A DNA stretch of 6,460 bases from JABDIY01 sp041576015. Its GTDB lineage: Bacteria > Actinomycetota > Acidimicrobiia > Acidimicrobiales > SZUA-35. The notes beneath the pieces are model-generated. The model made no database searches. It saw only the letters and a list, made by a program, of their open reading frames with translations, and had not been told where the DNA came from. The DNA is taken from NCBI GenBank assembly GCA_041576015.1, contig JBFGLT010000162.1, forward strand, positions 1 through 6,460, in the 5' to 3' direction. A program made the translations under genes and the position numbers. Shown here one piece after another: positions 1 through 6,270 of this stretch (position 1 is its first letter; each line of letters starts with the position of its first letter).

Positions 1-1893
1 AACGCCGGCAACCGCGCCGAGTACTCCCCGCCCGACCCGGGTCGGCCGACCAGACACGAATCCGAAGAGGGCGACCGAACCGGCGGTCAGGACGGCGAGA
101 GCAATCGCCGCCGGCGCGAACGCAGCCAGGACCGCGGTCAAGAACCCATAGCGGACGAGCAGCGCCGGCAAAGGCCGCTCGACACGGGTCCACGGCTCGA
201 GCTCGATGAGCCGGCAGGCGGAGTGGAGCAGAAACGGCGCCCCGGCCCACAGGACGAGGGTCTCCCACCGCGCCGCCGCCAGGGCATCGGCGGTCAGGGG
301 GTTGGCCACCGCCAGCGTGGCGGCGACCATGGCCGCCCGAGGTCCTCCGAGTGGACGAACCAGCCGGAAGATGCCGATGGGGGCGATCACCAGCGGCCCG
401 ATCAGCAGGACCAGATGAAGGAACGACGGCGCCCACGCCAGCGCGATGGCGGCGACCCCGAGAACGGCGAAGGACACCGGTGCGGCCGACGGTCCGCCGA
501 GCCCGCCACTCCGGTAGCCGGTCCACCATTGACCGATGAGGGATCCTCCGTCGGGGAGGATGGGATTCTGACCGACGACGACCGGGGCGTCACCGAGGAG
601 CCCGAAGGTGCCGAGCCCCAGGAACAACAGGATCAGCCCGAGGAACACGGCCACTGTCGAGCCGATGGGTTGACGCTCGTCGACGAGGGTCTGACGGAAC
701 GCCCGGGCTGCATTGGCCACGCGGGCGGTCGGACGGAACGAGCGCTCGACGAGGCTGTCCACCGATGGTCCGACGCGGGTCTGGAGGGCATGGATCTCGC
801 CGTCGCCGACCTGGCGGACCGCCCGCAGCCGGCGCCGGCGCCGACGGACACTCCCGAGGTGACGTAGGTTCCAGCCGATGGCGCCGAGAGCGGCCCGCGA
901 ATGGCCGGGGCGGCCGCGGAGGAGGTTGCCCAGCGCGACGATGAGGAGGTACCCGATGCCGCCGGCCATCGCTCTGAGGAACGACCAGCGCGACGACGTC
1001 ACGGCCAGCGTCCTGAGCCGGTGTCGCGCTCGCAGTCGGTACCGGTGGAGCGACAGGGCCTTGGACGGGGTCGGGCGAGCCTGCCGGGCACTCGCCGGCG
1101 GCACGACGATCACCCGGGCGGCGGCGATGTGGGCTCGCCAGCACAGATCGAGGTCCTCGTTCTCGGCGTCCATGACCGGATCGAAGCCGTCGAGCGCTTC
1201 GAACAGATCGGTGCGCACCAGCTGGGCCCCGCTCGGGATCACGAACACATCGGCGACCGCGGCGTACTGATCCTGATCGAACTCGTCCGGCTCGATCAGG
1301 TCGATCCGCCGGCCCCGCCGGTCGGCGCCGTACCCGACGGCCAGGAGCTTCCCGGGATCATTCCAGTCGACCAGCTTGGGACCGACGATTCCGGCGTTGG
1401 ATCGAAACATCTCCTCGACGAGATAGGAGACCGCCCCGGGGGCGAGGGCGGTGTCGTCCTTGACGAAGATCAGGAACGGAAACTCCGCTGCCGACACGTG
1501 CTCGAGCGCCCAGTTGGCGACAGCGGCGAACCCTCGCCGGTCGCTCGACACGAACTCGGCGCCCGGGCAGCAGTGAGCGAAGCGGTCCTCGACACCGTCC
1601 TCTCCGGTCGCGTCGAGCACGGTCACCCGCAGGTTGCTGTAGCTCTGGTCGTCCATCGCCATCAGGACCTCGCCGAGGTGGGGCTCGGTGTGCTCGGCGA
1701 TCACGATGGCCAGGACCGCGGGACCGTGGCCGGTCGCCCCACCGACCGAAACCGCCACCGGGTCGGTCAGATCGATGACGACATCGTCGAAGAGATCGGG
1801 CGGCGGGGACGCGCCAATGCCGACAGACGTCGCGCCGACCGACATCGCATCGTCGTCGGCACCCCGAACATGGTGGTCCTCACCCTCGGTCAC
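1..1893 (-). CDS. Family 2 glycosyltransferase with polytopic membrane C-terminus (3' end beyond window)
   Basis: The reverse strand is open from a GTG at 1891-1893 to the window edge (631 codons, no stop), so the C-terminus is missing. An in-frame TGA two codons upstream limits the start to this GTG or to the ATG at codon 17 (1843-1845). Residues 1-57 are Asp-rich and variable. Residues 59-300 read as a GT-A fold family 2 transferase: a VLAIVIAEH first strand, a KDDTALAPGAV segment (DD at 146-147, the nucleotide-sugar/metal site), GIVGPKLVDW (168-177), and ENEDLDLCWRAH (244-255), the usual acidic catalytic-base region. Hydrophobic stretches near 303-325, 411-433, 472-510, 520-557 and 580-612 look membrane-spanning. 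A probable extracytoplasmic loop (444-472) carries PDGGSLIGQWWTGY. Actinobacterial proteins of this build often exceed 1000 residues. It probably transfers sugars to envelope glycans; donor and acceptor are not readable. It is divergent from rmd-gmd, so a rhamnose link is inference only. Confidence 0.85.
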   Translation of the reverse strand, partial: MTEGEDHHVRGADDDAMSVGATSVGIGASPPPDLFDDVVIDLTDPVAVSVGGATGHGPAVLAIVIAEHTEPHLGEVLMAMDDQSYSNLRVTVLDATGEDGVEDRFAHCCPGAEFVSSDRRGFAAVANWALEHVSAAEFPFLIFVKDDTALAPGAVSYLVEEMFRSNAGIVGPKLVDWNDPGKLLAVGYGADRRGRRIDLIEPDEFDQDQYAAVADVFVIPSGAQLVRTDLFEALDGFDPVMDAENEDLDLCWRAHIAAARVIVVPPASARQARPTPSKALSLHRYRLRARHRLRTLAVTSSRWSFLRAMAGGIGYLLIVALGNLLRGRPGHSRAALGAIGWNLRHLGSVRRRRRRLRAVRQVGDGEIHALQTRVGPSVDSLVERSFRPTARVANAARAFRQTLVDERQPIGSTVAVFLGLILLFLGLGTFGLLGDAPVVVGQNPILPDGGSLIGQWWTGYRSGGLGGPSAAPVSFAVLGVAAIALAWAPSFLHLVLLIGPLVIAPIGIFRLVRPLGGPRAAMVAATLAVANPLTADALAAARWETLVLWAGAPFLLHSACRLIELEPWTRVERPLPALLVRYGFLTAVLAAFAPAAIALAVLTAGSVALFGFVSGRPTRVGRGVLGAVAGV

Positions 1894-1896
1894 AAC

Positions 1897-1943
1897 AGGT
1901 CAAGGGTAGTCCTCGTCACGGGCGTTAGTGTCAGAGCCCGTGA
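1897..1943. promoter_or_regulatory. Divergent promoter region with 8-bp inverted repeat
   Basis: Only 34 bp separate the divergent GTG starts, so promoters for both genes must sit here. On the minus strand, TACCCT (1903-1908) fits a TAnnnT -10 box and would start transcription about 3 nt before the transferase GTG. On the plus strand, TAGTGT (1926-1931) also fits TAnnnT and would start transcription at about 1938-1940, right at the second in-frame GTG of rmd. No convincing -35 box was seen for either. TCACGGGC (1916-1923) and GCCCGTGA (1936-1943) form a perfect 8-bp inverted repeat, and its 12-bp spacer contains the plus-strand -10 candidate. It could be an operator or merely a GC-rich coincidence. 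Confidence 0.3.
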
Positions 1944-2881
1944 GAGCAATAGTCACCGGAGCCTCCGGCTTCGTCGGACCCTACCTCATGGACCATCTAT
2001 CGGCCCAGGGGGACGACGCCGTCGGCCTCGATTCGGCCGACGGGCCCGATCTGCTCGACCCGGCCGGCTGGGTCGACGCAGTGGAACGGATCCGCCCCGA
2101 AGTCGTGTACCACCTTGCCGGGTGGAGCGACGTCGGCGGATCGTGGCAACAGCCGCACACGACGTTCCGCGTCAACGCCGAGGGGACGTTGAACGTGCTG
2201 CTCGGGGCGCGAGCGGTTCACGGAGTCCGGGTCATCGTGGTGTCGAGCGCCGACATCTACGGGACCGTCACCCCCAGAGAGCTCCCGCTGACCGAGGAAT
2301 CGCCGGTGAAACCGAGATCGCCCTACGGGGCCTCCAAGGAGGCGGCGGAGTCGGTCGCCCGTCAGTTTCATCGCGGCTTCGGGCTCGACGTCGTCATCGC
2401 TCGCCCGTTCAATCACATCGGCGCCGGGCAGGAACCGAAGTTCGCCGCCGCCGCCTTCGCTCGCAAGATCGCCGAATGCGAGCGGGATGGCGGTGGAACC
2501 GTGACCCACGGCGACCTCAGCCCTCGTCGAGATTTCCTCGATGTCCGCGATGTCGTCCGGGCCTATCGGCTGCTGGCGCTGCACGGAACACCGGGCGTCA
2601 CCTACAACATCTGCTCGGGCCGCGACGTCCAGATCACCGACGTCCTCCAGATGCTGATCGACGAATCGACGGTCCCGATACGTACACTGACGGACCCGGA
2701 TCTGATCCGGCCCATCGAACTCGCCGTCCATCGCGGGTCCTATGATCGCCTGCATGGCGCCACGGGGTGGGACCCCGAGATCCCGCTCCGCCAGACGCTC
2801 GCCGACGTTCTCGCCCACGCCCGAACCACCGTGAACCCAACATCGACCCCAGCATCTGACACTCGACAGGAGAACCCATGA
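1928..2881 (+). CDS. rmd: GDP-4-dehydro-6-deoxy-D-mannose reductase (GDP-D-rhamnose forming)
   Basis: This is an extended short-chain dehydrogenase/reductase of 317 residues, usual for the family. Visible motifs are the N-terminal dinucleotide loop TGASGFVG (10-17), YHLAG (61-65), the SSAD segment (106-109), and the catalytic YGASK (Tyr133, Lys137). RPFNHIGAGQ followed by FAAAAFARKIAECE (159-184) is typical of Rmd proteins rather than GDP-fucose synthases. Rmd reduces the 4-keto group of GDP-4-keto-6-deoxy-D-mannose to give GDP-D-rhamnose in the cytoplasm. The gene for the enzyme that makes its substrate (gmd) overlaps its end by ATGA, which supports the call. Start choice is open. GTG 1928 is the longest form; GTG 1940 gives MRAIVTGASGFVG, closer to family N-termini, and suits a leaderless transcript. 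Neither has a clear Shine-Dalgarno sequence. A GDP-L-fucose synthase or another 4-ketoreductase is the main alternative. Confidence 0.82.
   Translation: MSEPVRAIVTGASGFVGPYLMDHLSAQGDDAVGLDSADGPDLLDPAGWVDAVERIRPEVVYHLAGWSDVGGSWQQPHTTFRVNAEGTLNVLLGARAVHGVRVIVVSSADIYGTVTPRELPLTEESPVKPRSPYGASKEAAESVARQFHRGFGLDVVIARPFNHIGAGQEPKFAAAAFARKIAECERDGGGTVTHGDLSPRRDFLDVRDVVRAYRLLALHGTPGVTYNICSGRDVQITDVLQMLIDESTVPIRTLTDPDLIRPIELAVHRGSYDRLHGATGWDPEIPLRQTLADVLAHARTTVNPTSTPASDTRQENP
2868..2872 (+). promoter_or_regulatory. Ribosome binding site of gmd
   Basis: AGGAG lies 5 nt before the gmd ATG at 2878, inside the last codons of rmd. It fixes the gmd start and shows that gmd has its own strong initiation signal as well as the ATGA coupling to rmd. 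By contrast, the upstream gene rmd has none. Confidence 0.75.
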
Positions 2882-3864
2882 GACGCCGAGCACTGATCAC
2901 CGGGATCACCGGCCAGGATGGCTCCTACCTCGCCGAGCTGTTGTTGGACAAGGACTACGAGGTGTGGGGCATGGTCCGACGGTCGAGCACGCTGAACTTC
3001 GAGCGAATCGCCCACATCCAGGATCGCATCAACATCGTCCAGGGCGACCTCGGCGATGAGAACAGTCTCAACGCCGTCCTTCGTCAGTCCAATCCCGATG
3101 AGCTCTACAACCTGGCGGCCCAATCCTTCGTGCAGACGTCGTGGCACCAGCCCGAACTGACCGGTCAGACCACGGCCATCGGCGTCACCCGGATCCTGAA
3201 CGCCGTCCGCACGATCAACCCGGAGATCCGCTTCTACCAGGCGAGCTCGTCGGAGATGTTCGGCAAGGTGCGCGAGGTCCCCCAGACCGAGGAGACGCCG
3301 TTCTATCCGCGTTCGCCCTACGGGGTCGCCAAGGTGTACGGACACTGGATCACGGTGAACTACCGGGAGTCCTACGGTCTCCACGCCAGCAGCGGCATCC
3401 TCTTCAACCACGAGTCACCGCGCCGCGGACTCGAGTTCGTCACCCGGAAGATCAGCTATCACGTGGCACAGATCACCCATGGTCTGCGCGACACCCTGCC
3501 ACTCGGGGATCTCGACCCGCAGAGGGACTGGGGCTACGCCGGGGATTATGTCGAGGCGATGTGGTTGATGCTTCAGCAGGACGAACCCGACGACTTCGTC
3601 ATCGCGACCCACGAAACCCACAGCGTGCAGGAGTTCTGCGAACTAGCCTTCGGCCACGTGGGTCTCGACTGGAGGGACCATGTCGTGCAGGACGAACAGT
3701 TCCGTCGACCGGCCGAAGTGGACCTGTTGATCGGGAACCCGGACAAGGCGGCCGCCCGGCTCGGGTGGAAGCCGAAGACCTCGTTCCCCGAACTGGTGAC
3801 GATGATGGTCGACTCCGATCTCGAGCTGGTCGAGTGGGAGATGAAGCACCCGCCTCGCCGCTGA
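2878..3864 (+). CDS. gmd: GDP-mannose 4,6-dehydratase
   Basis: This 328-residue protein is a clear GDP-mannose 4,6-dehydratase. It converts GDP-D-mannose to GDP-4-keto-6-deoxy-D-mannose using bound NADP(H), the first committed step to GDP-rhamnose, GDP-fucose and related sugars. The sequence shows TGITGQDGSYLAELLL (8-23) for dinucleotide binding, the VRRSSTLNFERI segment (33-44) typical of this family's cofactor site, YNLAAQSFVQTSW (77-89), the catalytic ASSSEMFG (122-129), SPYGVAK (Tyr148, Lys152), ILFNHESPRRG (174-184), and LGDLDPQRDWGYAGDYVEAMW (209-229). The usual catalytic Thr of Thr-Ser-Glu is Ser124 here, with Glu126 kept; Ser also occurs in the plant enzyme, so activity is expected. 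The ATG has AGGAG 5 nt upstream and overlaps the rmd stop. The pair is therefore one operon dedicated to GDP-rhamnose, with GDP-mannose supplied from elsewhere. Confidence 0.95.
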   Translation: MRRRALITGITGQDGSYLAELLLDKDYEVWGMVRRSSTLNFERIAHIQDRINIVQGDLGDENSLNAVLRQSNPDELYNLAAQSFVQTSWHQPELTGQTTAIGVTRILNAVRTINPEIRFYQASSSEMFGKVREVPQTEETPFYPRSPYGVAKVYGHWITVNYRESYGLHASSGILFNHESPRRGLEFVTRKISYHVAQITHGLRDTLPLGDLDPQRDWGYAGDYVEAMWLMLQQDEPDDFVIATHETHSVQEFCELAFGHVGLDWRDHVVQDEQFRRPAEVDLLIGNPDKAAARLGWKPKTSFPELVTMMVDSDLELVEWEMKHPPRR

Positions 3865-3871
3865 CCACGGT

Positions 3872-5155
3872 TCACTCGGCGGTGTAGACCTCGCCGTCAC
3901 CGAAGAACGCCGACCACGCGAACCAGAACTCGTTGCGGTGATCGATCGGCTCCAGCTGCGATCCCCCGAGCTCGCCGGCGACGGCCCGACCGAAGACGTC
4001 CCACGTCGAGCCGGTCTCGGCGTCGGTGAACCGGCCGTCCTCATCGAGCGGTGAGAACGTCAGGGAAACCCCGTCGAGCTCCCGGCGATGGGCTACCGCC
4101 GTGCCGATGGCCCGGCTGTCGGCGATCGACGCCCGGTCGAGCGCATCGGTCGTTCCCGGCGCCCACCACACGACGACGGGCACCTCGCCGGCGACGTCGT
4201 TGATTACCACGCGCTCCTCGAGGACCGAGAACGGGTAAGCCTTGTCGGCGCCGTCGGTCCGCACGCCCACGACCCGTTCCAGGGCCGGGAACCGACCGTC
4301 GACGGTGGCGGAGAAGAAGCTGGGGTAGGGTTCGTCGCGGCTGCTGTATCCCCGGTACGGGTTGGCGCCGTAGCCGATGTTGAAGCCCGTGTTGCGGGAC
4401 AGAACCCAGCCGTCGGGGAACGATTCGGTGAACTGGCCGAACGACACGATCGATGTACTGATCGGTTTGAGGCGGGTGCCGGCGAACTCGCCGACGATGC
4501 CCTCGCCGGTGATCTGCTGCCAGAGGCTGACGGTGAGGTCGTCCCACATCACGAGATCGCTGTTTCGCAGCAACCCCGAGACACCCAGTCGAGCCACTTT
4601 GCCATCGACGCGACGGTCGAAGGCGAGGGCGGTGTTGCAGAGGGGGCAGTACGTCACCGCCACCGGGACCGGACCGAACCGGTCGTTCACGATCTCGTGG
4701 CGGGTCATGATCGACAGCGGATAGAAGCGCGTCTGGCCGTCGAGCCGCACGACCGCCCCCGGCTCGTCGGGGTCGAGCCATTCGGCGGCGGCCTCTGGTC
4801 GCTCGAACTCGGGATGGTCGATCGGTGGGATCGCGTCGCGGGGATCGAGCCGCGGAATGCCGGCGGCCAGCTCACCCAGATCGATGGTCGTCCGCGACCA
4901 ATCGGTGGGCCAGGTGATGACCGCCGAGCGGACAACTTCTCCCAACTGGTCGACGCTGCCCGTGCCCGCGGCGCTGTCGTCCGAGTTTGCGCCGCCGTCG
5001 AGGTCGAAGGGGGCGTCGGAGTCGTTGGGCCGCAGCGTCTCGGTGGAAACGGGCGAGGATGTGGGTGACGATGTCGGTCCGGCCGTAGTCGAGCCGCACG
5101 CGGTGGCGATCAGGGAAGTGCCCAGCAGCAAGCGGACGGGAACCGAGGACCACAT
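3872..5155 (-). CDS. DUF3179-domain lipoprotein of unknown function
   Basis: The chosen ATG (5153-5155) gives 427 residues. They begin with a short signal peptide, MWSSVPVRLLLGTSLIATAC, whose Cys20 sits in an acceptable lipobox. A Ser/Thr/Asp-rich linker (about 21-75) follows, so the protein is probably lipid-anchored outside the membrane. Residues from about 81 to the end match DUF3179 (PF11376): IPPIDHPEFE, YPLSIMTRHEIVND, VTYCPLCNTALAFDR with a CxxC pair (Cys170, Cys173), SGLLRNSDLVMWD, the SLWQQITGEGIVGEFAG stretch, a TGFNIGYGANPY segment, and a HRNEFWFAWSAFF ending. The family has no established biochemistry that I know of; the CxxC could bind metal or act as a thiol pair. A longer open frame runs upstream to 5392 but lies antisense to cofD and lacks signal-peptide character. 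No strong Shine-Dalgarno sequence is near the ATG; a GGGAGG lies 18 nt upstream, too far to be usual. Confidence 0.87.
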   Translation of the reverse strand: MWSSVPVRLLLGTSLIATACGSTTAGPTSSPTSSPVSTETLRPNDSDAPFDLDGGANSDDSAAGTGSVDQLGEVVRSAVITWPTDWSRTTIDLGELAAGIPRLDPRDAIPPIDHPEFERPEAAAEWLDPDEPGAVVRLDGQTRFYPLSIMTRHEIVNDRFGPVPVAVTYCPLCNTALAFDRRVDGKVARLGVSGLLRNSDLVMWDDLTVSLWQQITGEGIVGEFAGTRLKPISTSIVSFGQFTESFPDGWVLSRNTGFNIGYGANPYRGYSSRDEPYPSFFSATVDGRFPALERVVGVRTDGADKAYPFSVLEERVVINDVAGEVPVVVWWAPGTTDALDRASIADSRAIGTAVAHRRELDGVSLTFSPLDEDGRFTDAETGSTWDVFGRAVAGELGGSQLEPIDHRNEFWFAWSAFFGDGEVYTAE

Positions 5156-5207
5156 GATCTGAGGAACCGTCTGCCTCCCGCATGGCATTCCGGGTCCGGG
5201 CCGGGTC

Positions 5208-5222
5208 CATACTTGGGACGTG
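5208..5222 (+). promoter_or_regulatory. Probable leaderless promoter of cofD
   Basis: CATACT (5208-5213) resembles the TATAAT/TAnnnT -10 box. It is followed by a 6-nt discriminator (5214-5219) and then the GTG start codon at 5220. That is the spacing at which transcription would begin on the G of GTG. No Shine-Dalgarno sequence and no good -35 box are present. Leaderless mRNAs are common in actinobacteria, which supports the reading. Confidence 0.45.
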
Positions 5223-6170
5223 TCGGAGAAGATGGTCGCCGTGATCAGTGGAGGTGTCGGGGCCGCTCGCCTCCTCACCGGGCTCTGCCGCCGGGTGCGC
5301 GGCCACGAGCTCGTTGCCATCGTGAACGTCGGTGACGACATGCAACTCCACGGCCTGCACATCTCGCCGGACCTGGACACGATCGTGTACACGCTGGCCG
5401 GCGAGGTCAGCGCCGAGCGAGGCTGGGGACTGTCGGGCGAGACCTGGCAGGCGATGTCGATGCTTCAGCGGTACGGCGGTCACGACTGGTTCCGACTGGG
5501 CGACCGGGATCTCGGGACCCACCTGTACCGGACCCAGAGGCTGGCCGAGGGAGTTCCGCTGAGCACAGTGACCGCCGAGATCGCTCGCGGCTGGGACCTC
5601 GATCTCACGATCATCCCGGTCACCAATGATTCGCTCAGGACCCGGCTCACCGTGGCTGAAGGCGACGAAGAAGGAATGGAGTTGGGCTTCCAGGACTACT
5701 TCGTGGGCCGGCGCCACGCCGTCGCCGTCTCCGACGTGCGCTTCGCCGGGGCGCCGGCGTGCCGCCCCGCCGAGGGGGTCGAGGCCGCCCTCGACATCGC
5801 CGGGAGGGTGGTGATCGCGCCGAGCAACCCGGTGATCTCCATCGATCCGGTCCTGGCCGTCCCCGGGATCCGCGACCACCTCGCCCGGCGCCGGGATCGG
5901 GTGATCGGCGTGTCGCCCATCGTCGGCGGTGCCGCCCTCAAAGGACCGGCCGACCGGTTGCTGCGAGAGCTCGGCTACGAGTCGTCGGCCCTCGGCATCG
6001 CCCGCTACTACCGGGATCTGTGTGGCACGATGATCATCGATACCGCCGACGAAGCCTTGGCGCCCGATATCGAGGCCATCGGCGTCAACTGCGTGGTCAC
6101 CGACACGGTGATGAGCCGCCCCGGGGTCCTCGACTCTCTCACCGACGTGATCCTGGGGATCGAGGTCTGA
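5220..6170 (+). CDS. cofD: 2-phospho-L-lactate transferase (coenzyme F420 biosynthesis, CofD/FbiA)
   Basis: The 316-residue product matches CofD/FbiA end to end. This enzyme moves the phospho-lactyl group (or, in mycobacterial-type FbiA, the phosphoenolpyruvyl group) from its guanosine-activated form onto the deazaflavin Fo, giving F420-0 or dehydro-F420-0. Motifs seen are VISGGVGAARLLTGL (8-22), NVGDDMQLHGLHISPDLDT (36-54), WGLSGETW (69-76), WFRLGDRDLGTHLYRT (90-105), VTNDSLRT (134-141), FQDYFVGRRH (157-166), IAPSNPVISIDPVLAVPGIR (199-218), VSPIVGGAALKGPADRLL (231-248), and SALGIARYYRDLCGTMIIDTAD (256-277). GTG 5220 is preferred because a -10 box sits at leaderless spacing; ATG 5232 is the alternative and would drop only four residues. 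The usual partner, the glutamate ligase cofE/fbiB, does not follow: about 210 non-coding bases and a lipoprotein gene come next. Which donor it uses cannot be told here. Confidence 0.95.
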   Translation: MSEKMVAVISGGVGAARLLTGLCRRVRGHELVAIVNVGDDMQLHGLHISPDLDTIVYTLAGEVSAERGWGLSGETWQAMSMLQRYGGHDWFRLGDRDLGTHLYRTQRLAEGVPLSTVTAEIARGWDLDLTIIPVTNDSLRTRLTVAEGDEEGMELGFQDYFVGRRHAVAVSDVRFAGAPACRPAEGVEAALDIAGRVVIAPSNPVISIDPVLAVPGIRDHLARRRDRVIGVSPIVGGAALKGPADRLLRELGYESSALGIARYYRDLCGTMIIDTADEALAPDIEAIGVNCVVTDTVMSRPGVLDSLTDVILGIEV

Positions 6171-6270
6171 ACCGCAACCGAGTACCTTTCCACCTTGAAA
6201 GCGGATCGGGGCCACGAGGTACTACCGGGGCCATGCGCGGCGAATCGACTTAGGGCCTTCGAACTTCTTG
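6171..6270 (+). other. Non-coding stretch after cofD with repeats and a weak promoter candidate
   Basis: No convincing reading frame crosses this stretch. AGTACCT (6181-6187) and AGGTACT (6217-6223) form a perfect 7-bp inverted repeat, and CTTTC/GAAAG (6186-6190/6197-6201) make a smaller hairpin inside it. CGGGGCCA occurs twice (6207-6214 and 6226-6233). TTGAAA (6195-6200) is a fair -35 box, with GGTACT (6218-6223) 17 bp downstream as a poor -10 box; this could drive the right-hand lipoprotein gene. The stem has no T-run after it, so a classical intrinsic terminator for cofD is not supported. Confidence 0.3.

Noticed and set aside
223..867. Plus-strand frame of 214 codons antisense to the membrane part of the glycosyltransferase
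   Set aside because: Extremely charged and Gly/Pro/Gln-rich, as expected for the complement of hydrophobic GC-rich codons.
1828..1874. Minus-strand ATG (1872-1874) with a GAGG six nt upstream, as an alternative transferase start
   Set aside because: That ATG is out of frame with the glycosyltransferase and meets a stop after about 35 codons.
901..2745. Plus-strand open frame of 614 codons antisense to the glycosyltransferase and overlapping rmd out of frame
   Set aside because: It is a high-GC shadow. The translation is Arg/Gly/Asp-rich with no family motifs, and it lies across two genes whose own products match known families.
1997..2893. Minus-strand frame of 298 codons antisense to rmd
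   Set aside because: It mirrors the codon bias of rmd and no domain is recognisable.
3856..3881. CGCCG/CGGCG inverted repeat between the convergent gmd and DUF3179 stops, as a shared terminator
   Set aside because: Only 5 bp with a 16-nt loop and no T-run on either strand; too weak to call, although the 7-nt gap leaves no other terminator in view.
5156..5392. N-terminal extension of the DUF3179 protein
   Set aside because: The extra 79 residues are antisense to the cofD start region and precede a good lipoprotein signal peptide that would otherwise be internal.
4872..6215. Minus-strand open frame of 447 codons antisense to cofD
   Set aside because: Low-complexity His/Asp/Gly/Arg-rich translation without motifs, opposite a clear cofD; a mirror frame.
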